A stretch of 64,000 nucleotides of DNA, taken from contig NZ_JANWTC010000005.1 in NCBI RefSeq assembly GCF_024919295.1, positions 124,001 through 188,000 on the forward strand, read 5' to 3'. The stretch is from Corynebacterium lemuris (lineage in GTDB: Bacteria > Actinomycetota > Actinomycetes > Mycobacteriales > Mycobacteriaceae). Within the stretch, counting starts at the first letter, position 1. Every line of letters starts with the position of its first letter. Made by a program: the position numbers and the translations under genes. The notes beneath the pieces are model-generated. The model was not told the DNA's origin and did not search any database. It saw nothing but the letters and a program-made list of their open reading frames with translations. Below, in pieces: positions 49,408 through 59,264 of the stretch.

Positions 49408-49408
<1 letters not shown>
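48749..49408 (-). CDS. grpE: Nucleotide exchange factor GrpE
   Basis: 219 residues. An acidic, Glu/Asp/Ala-rich N-terminal third (to about residue 80) leads into the long helix ([28 protein letters not shown]) and the beta-domain signature [11 protein letters not shown] plus [23 protein letters not shown]. It releases ADP from DnaK. GTG 49408 shares one base with the dnaK stop codon (TAGTG), so translation is coupled. Confidence 0.96.
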
Positions 49409-51282
<1,874 letters not shown>

Positions 51283-51316
51283 ATTGTTTTCCTCCTGTTT
51301 AAGCGGGCTTCCTTAA

Positions 51317-51337
51317 GTTGACTGCCTGAGGCTCAAC
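51317..51337. promoter_or_regulatory. HAIR-like site, proximal to dnaK
   Basis: GTTGACT-N7-GCTCAAC keeps 5 of 7 bases in each arm of the HAIR consensus, inside a larger AAGTTGA/TCAACTT dyad, between the promoter and the start codon. Confidence 0.55.
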
Positions 51338-51348
51338 TTCCGGCACCC

Positions 51349-51354
51349 ACCCTA
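51349..51354 (-). promoter_or_regulatory. Possible vegetative -10 for dnaK
   Basis: TAGGGT on the minus strand, preceded by TGC, between two HAIR sites. The -35 is overlapped by the perfect HAIR element, as expected for HspR repression. Confidence 0.45.
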
Positions 51355-51362
51355 GCAGATGC

Positions 51363-51383
51363 CTTGAGCCGACTGCACTCAAG
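51363..51383. promoter_or_regulatory. HAIR operator (HspR site) upstream of dnaK
   Basis: CTTGAGC-N7-ACTCAAG differs from consensus at one base. It is the strongest of the three sites here. Confidence 0.9.
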
Positions 51384-51395
51384 CTTACATCCCAT

Positions 51396-51424
51396 ATAAC
51401 GGCGCTCCACGCAAAGTTGTTCCC
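51396..51424 (-). promoter_or_regulatory. Sigma-H-type promoter of the dnaK operon
   Basis: On the minus strand GGGAACA (51424-51418) and CGTTAT (51401-51396) with a 16-bp spacer match the GGAA(T/C)A / CGTTA(A/T) sigma-H pattern closely. Confidence 0.75.
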
Positions 51425-51436
51425 GGCTGACTCAAC
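51416..51436. promoter_or_regulatory. HAIR-like site, distal to dnaK
   Basis: GTTGTTC-N7-ACTCAAC, one good and one weak arm, overlapping the sigma-H -35. It lies 53 bp from the perfect HAIR site. Confidence 0.5.
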
Positions 51437-51454
51437 TTCTTTTGTTTCCCCAGC

Positions 51455-52528
51455 TCAGAGCAGCCGCTCCGCCTCTCCCCAGGCACACCAGGGGGCACAC
51501 AACCACGCCAACGCACGTGTCCACTGCTCCGCGATGACGGGCAGTCCGCCCTCCCCCTCCGCCAGTCCGTGGTGGAGAATGTGCACCAGGTCGAAGGCCT
51601 CCAGCAGCTGCGTGAGACCACGCAGCCCCGGCGCCTGCACGAGCAGAGCGGCGGTCCCCAGCCGGAGAACCTCCTCCGCCGGCCCGCTTGCCGACACCCC
51701 CTTCCACACCTCCGGATCGAAGTCCCACGCCCGCGTCCGGCCGGGCGGCAGATCAGTGATCTGCAGCGCCCAGGACAACGCCTCGACCGCGTGGCAGGAA
51801 CGATGCAGCAGCCCGGCGTGCTGCCGCAGCGGGCGGGGGATGCGGGGCGGGGCGGGGGCATCGAAAAGCGAGCGGCGGGCCTGTCCGACCTCATCCAGGA
51901 AACTGCGTTCCCGCGGGGTGAGGGCGGGTCCCACCAGCTCCAGTTCGCCGAGTACCTCATCAGCGGGCGGAAAGGTCCCGTCGAGGATGTGCCTGGCGGT
52001 CACCGTCACCACAGCCAGAGCGCCCAGACGGTAGACCACCTCAACGCTGTCCCGCAGCTGCACCTCCGCCTCGGCGGGGATGACCGGGATCTGCTCCGCC
52101 GGCTCCAGGCCCGCCCGCCGGAGGGAACGCAGATTCCGCAGGCGGCGGCTGTGCGCGTCCACATGGACAGGCACCTTCACCTCCCGGCCCGGCGCCTGGA
52201 GGTTCTCCCCGTCCAGGTTGCGGAAGGGTCCGTCACCCACCCGGAAGACACAGTTGCGGGCGGTGGCCCAGGGGGCGAATTCGATGAGGTGGCGGGCGGT
52301 GTAGCCTTCCCCGCGTGCGAAGCGGTAGACCACCGCCGAGCGGGAGATGTGCCGGGCCAGGGGGTGCACGTCCACCACGGAGGGTCCGGTCACGGTCAGG
52401 CCTGCCTCTGCCAGATCCTCCAGCGCCCCGCTGACGATTCCGCCCAGTTCCCGCGGGTGCGTGAAGACCTCGACGGGTTCTGCACCGGGGGCGGTCTGCG
52501 GCACCGTGGAGAAGACGAGGACATCCAT
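51455..52528 (-). CDS. DUF4272-like protein
   Basis: About 357 residues, soluble. The N-terminal part (MDVLVFSTVPQTAPGAEPVEVFTHP, then ALEDLAEAGLTVTGPSVVDVHPLARHISRSAVVYRFARGEGY) leads to the core TPRERSFLDEVGQARRSLFDAPAPP..LLHRSCHAVEALSWALQITDLPPG, which fits the DUF4272 pattern of a Trp/Leu-rich helix with EALxWALx. Function not established. Starts at 52558 (GTG), 52537 and 52528 (ATG) are in frame; the last begins the natural-looking MDVLVFST. It is divergent from the putA leader region and lies downstream of the dnaK promoter block, on the same strand as dnaK. Confidence 0.68.
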   Translation of the reverse strand: MDVLVFSTVPQTAPGAEPVEVFTHPRELGGIVSGALEDLAEAGLTVTGPSVVDVHPLARHISRSAVVYRFARGEGYTARHLIEFAPWATARNCVFRVGDGPFRNLDGENLQAPGREVKVPVHVDAHSRRLRNLRSLRRAGLEPAEQIPVIPAEAEVQLRDSVEVVYRLGALAVVTVTARHILDGTFPPADEVLGELELVGPALTPRERSFLDEVGQARRSLFDAPAPPRIPRPLRQHAGLLHRSCHAVEALSWALQITDLPPGRTRAWDFDPEVWKGVSASGPAEEVLRLGTAALLVQAPGLRGLTQLLEAFDLVHILHHGLAEGEGGLPVIAEQWTRALAWLCAPWCAWGEAERLL

Positions 52529-52630
52529 ACCGCCCATGGAACCAGACTGCCGTCGCACCGCAGGAGGAGGCGCAGGATGAGGGGAGGAAACGGATCAGCG
52601 GGACAGCCGCCATGGACACCCCCGCAGCCC

Positions 52631-52636
52631 TATACT
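52631..52636 (+). promoter_or_regulatory. -10 element of putA region
   Basis: TATACT, about 190 bp before the putA start codon. The -35 is weak. The predicted transcript contains a small hairpin (52674-52690) and a short leader ORF before putA. Confidence 0.45.
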
Positions 52637-52716
52637 GGCGGGGAGCGATACAGATCACGTTCTTCCGTGCCTCCCCTGCCCCGGGCAGGGCATATCCAGG
52701 AGAAAGGTGCCCGCCA

Positions 52717-52794
52717 GTGAATCCGCAGCTGACCCGCACCCGTCACATCAGTGACCGTCCCCCGGTGGCCGTCTGGCCCAGCCGAACCGACTGA
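52717..52794 (+). CDS. Candidate leader peptide upstream of putA
   Basis: A 26-codon ORF (25 residues) beginning GTG 52717 with AGGAGAAAGG at 52698-52707 as ribosome site, ending TGA 52794, 31 bp before putA. It includes the run RPPVAVWP, with three prolines in 6 residues, and another Pro near the start. A stem-loop (CCCTGCC 52674-52680 with GGCAGGG 52684-52690) precedes its ribosome site. A short ORF with a Pro-Pro pause site before a proline-degrading gene suggests translational control, but it could also be chance. I see no terminator-like alternative fold in the 31-bp gap. Confidence 0.4.
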   Translation: MNPQLTRTRHISDRPPVAVWPSRTD

Positions 52795-52825
52795 GTCCAC
52801 CCCACTGATCCCAAGGACGTCCCCC

Positions 52826-55800
52826 ATGTCTGAGCTCACCACCGTCGAAACAATCCTCGAGTCCGCCGTCATCCGGGCCCGGACCTGGTTGCAGGCCAGT
52901 GCCGGCGGCGCCGGCACCTCCGCCACCGAACGCCTCGCGGACCTGGTCCGTGACCCGGCCGGTGTGTCCTTCACCATGGACTTCGTGGACCGGGTCATGC
53001 GCCCAGACGACAACCGCACCGCTGCGCAGGCCCTGCGCAGCCTGGATTCACCTCCGGAGTTCCTCGGCCGGCTCAACCAGGCCGCGCTGCGGCTGGGTGG
53101 CCTGCTGGGGCCGAAACTGCCGGGCATCGTCCTACCTGCCGCCCGCACGAGGATGCGGCAGATGGTGGGGCACCTGGTGCTCGACGCGGACGGCAAGGCG
53201 CTGAATAAACTGCTGGACAAGGCCGCTGCAGAAGGCAACCAGCTCAACCTCAACCTGCTCGGTGAGGCGGTGCTGGGCGATGGGGAGGCCGACCGGCGGG
53301 CCGAACGCACGATGCAGCTGATCGACAACCCGCGGGTGACCTACATATCCGTCAAGGCCTCCAGCCTCTGCGCCCAGCTCAACCCCTGGGACCTGGAGGG
53401 CAACCTGCTCCGCCTGAAGGACCAGCTGCGGCCGATGTACCGCGCGGCGCACGCCAACGGCACCTTCATCAACCTGGACATGGAGGAGTACAAGGACCTG
53501 CGGATGACCATCCGCCTGTTCACGGAACTGCTCAGCGAGCCGGAGTTCACCGACCTGCAGGCCGGCATCGTCCTGCAGGCCTACCTGCCCGATTCCTTCG
53601 CCGCCCTGCAGGAGCTGGCCGAGTTCGCGGAACAGCGGGTCGCCGCCGGCGGCGCCCCCATCAAGATCCGCCTGGTCAAGGGCGCGAACCTCTCCATGGA
53701 GAAGGTCGAGGCGGAGGTCCACGGCTGGGAGCAGGCCCCCTACGCCACTAAAGCGGAGGTCGACGCCAACTACGTCCGACTCATCGACTTCATCCTCCGG
53801 CCGGAGCACGTTGCCAACGTGCGCATCGGGGTGGCCAGCCACAACCTGTTCACTGTGGCGCTGGCCTGGGAGCTCGGACTGGCCCGCGGAGTCACGGAGC
53901 AGATCGATGCGGAGATGCTGCAGGGCATGGCCCCGAAGCAGCAGAAGGCGGTGCAGGCGGAGGTCGGCCGGATGATCCTCTACACTCCGGTCGTCCACGC
54001 CGAGGACTTCGACGTCGCCGTGTCCTACCTGGTGCGCCGTCTGGAGGAGAACGCCACGGAGGAGAATTTCCTCCATGCCCTCTTCGCCCCCGACATCGAG
54101 CCGCCGAGCCCGATGGACCTGCAGGAGCAGGCCCTGCGCCGGGCCGTGGCCGAGCGGGAGAGCACCTCTGTGGAGCCGCGCCGGAAGCAGGACCGGCAGA
54201 CGGAGCAGGGCCGCCGGGCGCCGCAGACGGGACGGTTCTGCAATGAACCGGACACGGATCCGGCCCTGCGCGTCAACCGGGCCTGGGCGCTGGATGCTCT
54301 GGCGGCCGAGCCCTACCGCCTGCGGGCGGAGGAGATCACCGACCCGGCGGTCGTCGACAAGGCAGTGCAGCAGGGACGTGAGCTGGCCACCGCCTGGGCA
54401 CAGCGCAGTGGCGCGCAACGCGCCGAGGTGCTGGACACCATCGCCGATGAGCTGGCGGATGCCCGCGGTGCGCTGGTCACCGTGATGGCCCAGGAGGCCG
54501 GCAAGACCATCGACCAGTCGGACCCGGAGATCTCCGAGGCCATCGACTTCGCCACCTACTACGCCGAATCCGCCCGCAACCTCGACCGCTCCCGTTCCCG
54601 CTTCACCCCGCACGCGCTGACGGTGGTGGTGCCACCGTGGAACTTCCCGGTCGCCATCCCCACGGGCGGGGTGCTGGCCGCGCTGGCGGCAGGGTCTGCC
54701 GTGATCATCAAGCCGGCACCGCAGACCGTGGCGTGCGCGGAGGTGCTGGTCGACGCGGTGCACCGCGGGTTGGAGAAGCACGGCGTCGATAAGGACCTGG
54801 TCCAGTTCCTGCCCACCGATGAAGCGGAGGCCGGGCAGCGCCTGATCTCCCATGGGGACGTCGACCAGGTCATCCTCACCGGCGCGACAGAAACCGCCGC
54901 CCTGTTCCGGTCCTGGCGCCCGGAGATGAACCTGAGCGCGGAGACCTCCGGCAAGAACGCGATCATCGTGACCCCGGCCGCGGATCCGGACCTGGCGGTC
55001 GCCGATATCCTCCGCTCCGCCTTCGGGCACGCGGGCCAGAAATGCTCGGCGGCCTCGCTGGTCATCTTCGTCGGTTCGGCGGGACGGTCGAAGCGGCTGC
55101 GGACGCAGCTTCTCGACGCCGTCGGCACCCTCCGCGTCGGCTCCGGAACCGATATCTCCACCACCATGAACGGACTGATCGAACCCCCCGGGGAGAAGCT
55201 GCACCGCGGTCTGACCCAGCTCGACTCCGGCCAGGACTGGTTGCTGGAGCCCCGCCGCCTCGACGAGGAGGGCCGCTTCTGGTCGCCCGGTGTGCGCGAC
55301 AACGTCCGCCCTGGCTCCTGGTTCCACACCAACGAGTGCTTCGGCCCGGTCCTGGGCATCATGTACGCCGCGACGCTGGATGAGGCGATCTCCTGGCAGA
55401 ACTCCACCGGTTACGGGCTGACCGGGGGCATCCATTCCCTCAACGACGCAGAGATCGACCACTGGCTGGACAACGTTGAGGTGGGCAACGCCTACGTCAA
55501 CCGCGGCATCACCGGCGCGATCGTGCAGCGGCAGTCCTTCGGTGGCTGGAAGAAATCCGTCATCGGCCCCGGAGCCAAGGCCGGCGGCCCGAACTACGTT
55601 GCCCAGCTGGGTACCTGGTCCGACGGGGAACCCGACCACGCGCAGGTGGAACTCTCCCCCGCCGTCAACGATCTGCTTGCCGACGCCGCCGCCGAGCTCT
55701 CCCCGGCCGACCTCGCGTGGCTGCGCGCGGCCGCCGAACTTGATGAGCTGGCCTGGCGGGAGGAGTTCAGCCGCGAACACGACCTGACGGGGCTGCGCAG

Positions 55801-56152
55801 CGAGGCAAACATCTTCCGCTACCGCCGGCTGCCGGAACCGCTGCAGGTGTGGGTCGGCCCCGGTGCCACCGGGCGCGACCTGTGGCGGTTGCGGATGGCG
55901 GGTCTGCGGACAGGCACCGGCATCGAGGTCATCGAGGGCACCAATCTCAGCCCGGGCAGCCGGGTGCGGGCCCTCGGGGAGGTTGATCCGGCGCTCTACG
56001 CAGCCGCCGCGGAGAACGGCTCCGTCATCCTCGACCAGCCTGTGCTCGCCGACGGTCGCCGGGAGCTGCTCCCCTTCCTGCTGGAGCAGGCCGTCACCGT
56101 GACCCTGCACCGTTTCGGTGTGCTGCGGCCGGTCGGCTCCGTGCGCGGCTGA
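52826..56152 (+). CDS. putA: Bifunctional proline dehydrogenase / L-glutamate gamma-semialdehyde dehydrogenase
   Basis: Two-step oxidation of proline to glutamate. 1108 residues. Residues about 1-430 are the FAD-dependent proline dehydrogenase barrel: ISVKASSLCAQLN, FINLDMEEYKDLRMT, VLQAYLPDS, KIRLVKGANLSMEK, GVASHNLF. Residues about 480-980 are the NAD-linked P5C dehydrogenase: VPPWNFPVAIPTGGVLAAL, NLSAETSGKNAIIV, GHAGQKCSAASLV with the catalytic Cys, TNECFGPVLGIMY. The C-terminal 120 residues are a family extension. There is no N-terminal ribbon-helix-helix, so it does not act as its own repressor. ATG 52826 follows AAGGA. The upstream leader is described separately. The AI-2E-type gene follows 32 bp after the stop. 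Confidence 0.96.
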   Translation: MSELTTVETILESAVIRARTWLQASAGGAGTSATERLADLVRDPAGVSFTMDFVDRVMRPDDNRTAAQALRSLDSPPEFLGRLNQAALRLGGLLGPKLPGIVLPAARTRMRQMVGHLVLDADGKALNKLLDKAAAEGNQLNLNLLGEAVLGDGEADRRAERTMQLIDNPRVTYISVKASSLCAQLNPWDLEGNLLRLKDQLRPMYRAAHANGTFINLDMEEYKDLRMTIRLFTELLSEPEFTDLQAGIVLQAYLPDSFAALQELAEFAEQRVAAGGAPIKIRLVKGANLSMEKVEAEVHGWEQAPYATKAEVDANYVRLIDFILRPEHVANVRIGVASHNLFTVALAWELGLARGVTEQIDAEMLQGMAPKQQKAVQAEVGRMILYTPVVHAEDFDVAVSYLVRRLEENATEENFLHALFAPDIEPPSPMDLQEQALRRAVAERESTSVEPRRKQDRQTEQGRRAPQTGRFCNEPDTDPALRVNRAWALDALAAEPYRLRAEEITDPAVVDKAVQQGRELATAWAQRSGAQRAEVLDTIADELADARGALVTVMAQEAGKTIDQSDPEISEAIDFATYYAESARNLDRSRSRFTPHALTVVVPPWNFPVAIPTGGVLAALAAGSAVIIKPAPQTVACAEVLVDAVHRGLEKHGVDKDLVQFLPTDEAEAGQRLISHGDVDQVILTGATETAALFRSWRPEMNLSAETSGKNAIIVTPAADPDLAVADILRSAFGHAGQKCSAASLVIFVGSAGRSKRLRTQLLDAVGTLRVGSGTDISTTMNGLIEPPGEKLHRGLTQLDSGQDWLLEPRRLDEEGRFWSPGVRDNVRPGSWFHTNECFGPVLGIMYAATLDEAISWQNSTGYGLTGGIHSLNDAEIDHWLDNVEVGNAYVNRGITGAIVQRQSFGGWKKSVIGPGAKAGGPNYVAQLGTWSDGEPDHAQVELSPAVNDLLADAAAELSPADLAWLRAAAELDELAWREEFSREHDLTGLRSEANIFRYRRLPEPLQVWVGPGATGRDLWRLRMAGLRTGTGIEVIEGTNLSPGSRVRALGEVDPALYAAAAENGSVILDQPVLADGRRELLPFLLEQAVTVTLHRFGVLRPVGSVRG

Positions 56153-56184
56153 CAATCGATTTCTCTGGCAGAATTGAAAACCTG

Positions 56185-57603
56185 ATGAGCACACCGAAAA
56201 GCCCCCACAACCCCGGCGAGACGGGGACCGACACCCACGACCTCGCCGAGGCCGTCTCCGACTTCGCCGAGCTGTCCGACAACCCGCAGGACGTCACCGG
56301 CCCCCAGGACAGTGATGACGTCACCGACCGCGCGGTGTTCATCGGCCGGGACGGCCGCTGGGCCGCCGGCTGGGCCCTCCGTTTCATCATCTTCGTCGCC
56401 GCGGCCTACATCCTGGGCCAGATCCTCGGCTTCGTGTGGGCCGGCCTCCTGCCGGTCCTCCTGGCGCTGCTGGTCGCCACTGTGCTGTGGCCACCGGTGA
56501 AACTCCTGCGGGACAAGCTGCGCTTCCCCGCTGCACTGGCCACGGTCGTGGTCCTGGTCGGCTTCTTCGCCATCATCGGCGGCATCTTCGCCGCGATGGC
56601 CCCGACCATCCGCAACCAGGGCCGGGATCTGATCACGCAGGCCACCGAGGGCATCAATCAGCTGGCGGACTGGGTCCAGGGCCCGCCCCTCAACCTTGAT
56701 CTCGGCCAGTTCAATGACGTGCTCGAGGACATCACCGGCTTCCTGCAGGAAAGGTCCTCACAGATCGCCTCCGGCGTATTCACGGGACTGAGTGCGGCAA
56801 CCTCCGTCGCGGTCACCCTCGTGGTGATGCTGGTGCTGACGTTCTTCTTCCTCAAGGACGGCGACCGTTTCCTGCCCTGGCTGCGCAAGTACACCGGAGC
56901 CAACGCCGGCTGGCACCTCACCGAGGTGCTCACCCGCACCTGGAACACGCTGGCCGGCTTCATCCGGGCCCAGGCGATCGTGTCCTTCGTCGACGCCGTT
57001 CTCATCGGCATCGGCCTGCTCGTCCTGGGTGTGCCGTTGGCCTTCGTCCTGGCTGTGATCACATTCTTCGCCGGCTTCATCCCGATCGTCGGTGCCTTCA
57101 CCGCCGGCGCCCTGGCCGTGATCGTCGCATTGGTGACCAACGGCGTGACCAACGCCCTGTTCGTGCTGCTGCTGATCATCGCGGTCCAGCAGCTCGAGGG
57201 CAACATCCTCAGCCCGTTCCTGCAGTCCAAGGCCATGAACCTGCATGCCGCCGTGGTCCTGCTCTCCGTCACGATCGGCTCCACTCTCTTCGGGATCGTC
57301 GGAGCCTTCCTCGCCGTGCCGGTCGCTGCGACGGTGGCGGTCTTCTTCCGCTACCACTCCGAGCTGGTGGCCCTGCGTGCCGGGGAGATCACCATCGACG
57401 ACATCGAGATCGCCACCGCCCGGGGCAGCACCCTCACCTCCTGGGAGGCGTTCACCGCCGTGCGGGGGAAGCTGATCTCCATGGGCCGACGGAAGTCCTC
57501 GAACGAGGACACCGGGGATGCCGGGGACGCCGGGGACCCCACCGAAGAAAAAACCCCGGCCGAGGCCGGGGCGGAAGCTGGAGACTCCACTAAACCGGAG
57601 TGA
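56185..57603 (+). CDS. AI-2E family transporter-like membrane protein
   Basis: 472 residues, about eight helices. A polar N-terminus of about 60 residues precedes the core: LRFIIFVAAAYILGQILGFVWAGLLPVLLALLVATVLWPPVKLLRDKL, ALATVVVLVGFFAIIGGIFAAMAPTI, and the C-terminal AI-2E block PLAFVLAVITFFAGFIPIVGAFTAGALAVIVAL followed by IIAVQQLEGNILSPFLQSKAMNLHAAVVLLSV. The acidic tail ends the protein. Members transport or exchange diverse solutes; AI-2 itself is unproven here. ATG 56185 is 32 bp after putA, and may be co-transcribed. The last part of the gene contains a minus-strand terminator and overlaps the convergent nucleosidase gene by 14 bases. Confidence 0.85.
   Translation: MSTPKSPHNPGETGTDTHDLAEAVSDFAELSDNPQDVTGPQDSDDVTDRAVFIGRDGRWAAGWALRFIIFVAAAYILGQILGFVWAGLLPVLLALLVATVLWPPVKLLRDKLRFPAALATVVVLVGFFAIIGGIFAAMAPTIRNQGRDLITQATEGINQLADWVQGPPLNLDLGQFNDVLEDITGFLQERSSQIASGVFTGLSAATSVAVTLVVMLVLTFFFLKDGDRFLPWLRKYTGANAGWHLTEVLTRTWNTLAGFIRAQAIVSFVDAVLIGIGLLVLGVPLAFVLAVITFFAGFIPIVGAFTAGALAVIVALVTNGVTNALFVLLLIIAVQQLEGNILSPFLQSKAMNLHAAVVLLSVTIGSTLFGIVGAFLAVPVAATVAVFFRYHSELVALRAGEITIDDIEIATARGSTLTSWEAFTAVRGKLISMGRRKSSNEDTGDAGDAGDPTEEKTPAEAGAEAGDSTKPE
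57548..57571 (-). terminator. Intrinsic terminator of the nucleosidase gene, inside the AI-2E gene
   Basis: On the minus strand CCCCGGCC-TC-GGCCGGGG followed by six T, a textbook intrinsic terminator with a perfect 8-bp stem. It starts 18 bp beyond the nucleosidase stop and lies wholly inside the coding end of the plus-strand AI-2E-type gene. Confidence 0.85.
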
Positions 57604-58183
57604 CGACAGCTTCCTCGAGGAGACGGACCGCCTTGGCCAGCTGGACCGCGCCGGTGTCCACGGCGTCAGCCCAACCCGGGGCGGTTTCCTCATCCGCGCG
57701 GTCCGAGATCTGCTTGAGCAGCGTCACCGGGACGTTGAAGCTGTGCGCCACGGCGCACACGGCGTAGCCCTCCATGTCCACCAGACCGGCGTCCTGCGCC
57801 AGACGGTCGCGGGTGACGGAATCCTCGACGAAGGTGTCACCGGTGGCCAGCTGGGCCGTGGGGAACCGCCCGGAGATCTCCGGCTCGAAGGCGATCGGCA
57901 GGGCCACGCCGGTGACACCGGGGACCTCCGCGGACATGAAGTCGTGCTTGTGCACACGGTCGATCTCGTAGACGCCGTTCTCGTGGTCATCCCGCAGCGC
58001 GCCGGCAGTGCCGATGTTGATGATGCGGGAGGGCAGGTTGCCGGCAGCGCGACGTGCGGACAGCTCGAGCGTCAGGTTGATCGCGGCGGGCAGGGTGCCC
58101 ACTCCGGTGATGAGGACATCGGAGCCCTCGGGCAGGTGGGCGGCTTCACCGGGGACAGCGGCAACGAAAAGGGGTGCAGTCAT
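57590..58183 (-). CDS. Nucleosidase (5'-methylthioadenosine/S-adenosylhomocysteine type)
   Basis: About 197 residues of the PNP/UDP nucleoside phosphorylase superfamily. DVLITGVGTLPAAINLTLEL and IINIGTAGALRDDHENGVYEID form the phosphate/nucleoside-binding part; VDMEGYAVCAVAHSFNVPVTLLKQISDRAD carries the VDMEG ribose-binding Glu and the catalytic Asp of MTA/SAH nucleosidases. It hydrolyses MTA or SAH to adenine and the thioribose, or acts on another nucleoside. ATG 58183 (MTAPLFVAAVPGEAAHLP) is preceded on the minus strand by TACACT, 8 nt away, so the mRNA may be leaderless. The terminator at 57548-57571 ends it. The gene is shorter than E. coli MTAN (232 residues). Confidence 0.82.
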   Translation of the reverse strand: MTAPLFVAAVPGEAAHLPEGSDVLITGVGTLPAAINLTLELSARRAAGNLPSRIINIGTAGALRDDHENGVYEIDRVHKHDFMSAEVPGVTGVALPIAFEPEISGRFPTAQLATGDTFVEDSVTRDRLAQDAGLVDMEGYAVCAVAHSFNVPVTLLKQISDRADEETAPGWADAVDTGAVQLAKAVRLLEEAVVTPV

Positions 58184-58274
58184 GGGTGGAAAGTGTACGT
58201 CGTCCACGGTGGATTGCCTACCTGGAGTGACCGGGTTCGCACCGGAGACCAGCAGGCTGATATGCCACCACCGC

Positions 58275-58298
58275 CCCACGCGAAGACGATCGCGTGGG
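58275..58298 (-). terminator. Possible terminator of the resorcinol operon
   Basis: CCCACGCG (58275-58282) and CGCGTGGG (58291-58298) form a perfect 8-bp stem with an 8-nt loop, 28 bp beyond the dioxygenase stop codon. No T-run follows. Confidence 0.45.
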
Positions 58299-58326
58299 AC
58301 GGCGGGCTGGGGCAGGAACCGTGGAG

Positions 58327-59235
58327 TCAGGCCTGGGCAGGTGCGAGGACGATGTCGAAGCGGGTCTTCGCCCAGTCCTGCTCACCCACATCCCGCCCGT
58401 CCGGGGTCGGGGTACCCGCCGGCTGCTGCTCGAAACGCTTGATCAGCGAGTCCTTGACCCCGAACACCGAATCCCCGATGGCCAGCTGCGGGTCGCCGTC
58501 GACGAAGATGTGGGTGACCAGGGTGCGCTGCCCGGGTGCGGTGACCATGAAGTGCAGGTGCGCGGCACGCACCGGGGACCGACCCACCGCCTCGAGCATC
58601 TGGCCCACCGGACCGTCATGGGGGATGGGGTAGGGCACAGGTGTCAGGCCCCAGAACCGGTAGTTGCCCTGTTCATCGGTGAACAGGTGGGCACGGGCCG
58701 ACATCCGCCCGTCGGTGTACTGCACGTCGTAGAGGCCGTCCTCGTCGCACTCCCACACCTCGATCCGTGCACCCGGGACGGGGTTGCCGTCGGTGTCGGT
58801 GACCGTGCCCTCCACCCAGGCGGGTTGGCCTTCCGCGCCGAAGGCGATGTCGTCACCGTTGTTGACCAGGGGGGCGTCGTCGAGGAAGAAGGGGCCGAAT
58901 ACGGTGGCCTCGGTGGCATCGGCATAGGCCTGGTTGTTCACGGCGATGGTCTGCATCGAGGCGCCCAGGGTGTCCGACAGCAGGACGAATTCCTGTCGTT
59001 TGTCATCGGTGATGTGCCCGACGGCGGTGAGGAAGTCGATGGCCTTATTCCACTCTTCTTCCGTCAGGCGGACATCGCGGATGAAGTCATGCAGATGCAC
59101 CGTCAGGGACTGCATGATCTGCTTCAGGCGCGGGTCGGGGGCGTTGTCGAAGGAGGCGAGCACGCGCTCGACGAGTTCCTCCTCCACCTGCTGCTGTGCC
59201 TGGCTGATACCGGTCTGGGTGGTTGCCTGCGTCAT
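58327..59235 (-). CDS. Hydroxyquinol 1,2-dioxygenase (intradiol)
   Basis: Fe(III)-dependent intradiol ring cleavage of hydroxyquinol (1,2,4-trihydroxybenzene) to maleylacetate. 302 residues. The N-terminal helical linker domain (to about 105) is followed by the beta-barrel with [34 protein letters not shown] (first Tyr ligand region), [23 protein letters not shown] (second Tyr), and [22 protein letters not shown] (His ligands), all of the hydroxyquinol/chlorocatechol group. It is the third gene of a minus-strand operon after the hydroxylase and maleylacetate reductase (29-bp gap), which fits the resorcinol pathway known from C. glutamicum NCgl1110-1113. Confidence 0.92.
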   Translation of the reverse strand: MTQATTQTGISQAQQQVEEELVERVLASFDNAPDPRLKQIMQSLTVHLHDFIRDVRLTEEEWNKAIDFLTAVGHITDDKRQEFVLLSDTLGASMQTIAVNNQAYADATEATVFGPFFLDDAPLVNNGDDIAFGAEGQPAWVEGTVTDTDGNPVPGARIEVWECDEDGLYDVQYTDGRMSARAHLFTDEQGNYRFWGLTPVPYPIPHDGPVGQMLEAVGRSPVRAAHLHFMVTAPGQRTLVTHIFVDGDPQLAIGDSVFGVKDSLIKRFEQQPAGTPTPDGRDVGEQDWAKTRFDIVLAPAQA

Positions 59236-59264
59236 GTGTTCTTCAGCTTCCTTATCCTGGCGTC

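Noticed and set aside
53132-56194. Open minus-strand frame of over 1000 codons opposite putA
   Set aside because: It mirrors putA, has no recognisable domain and a composition typical of antisense frames in high-GC genes.
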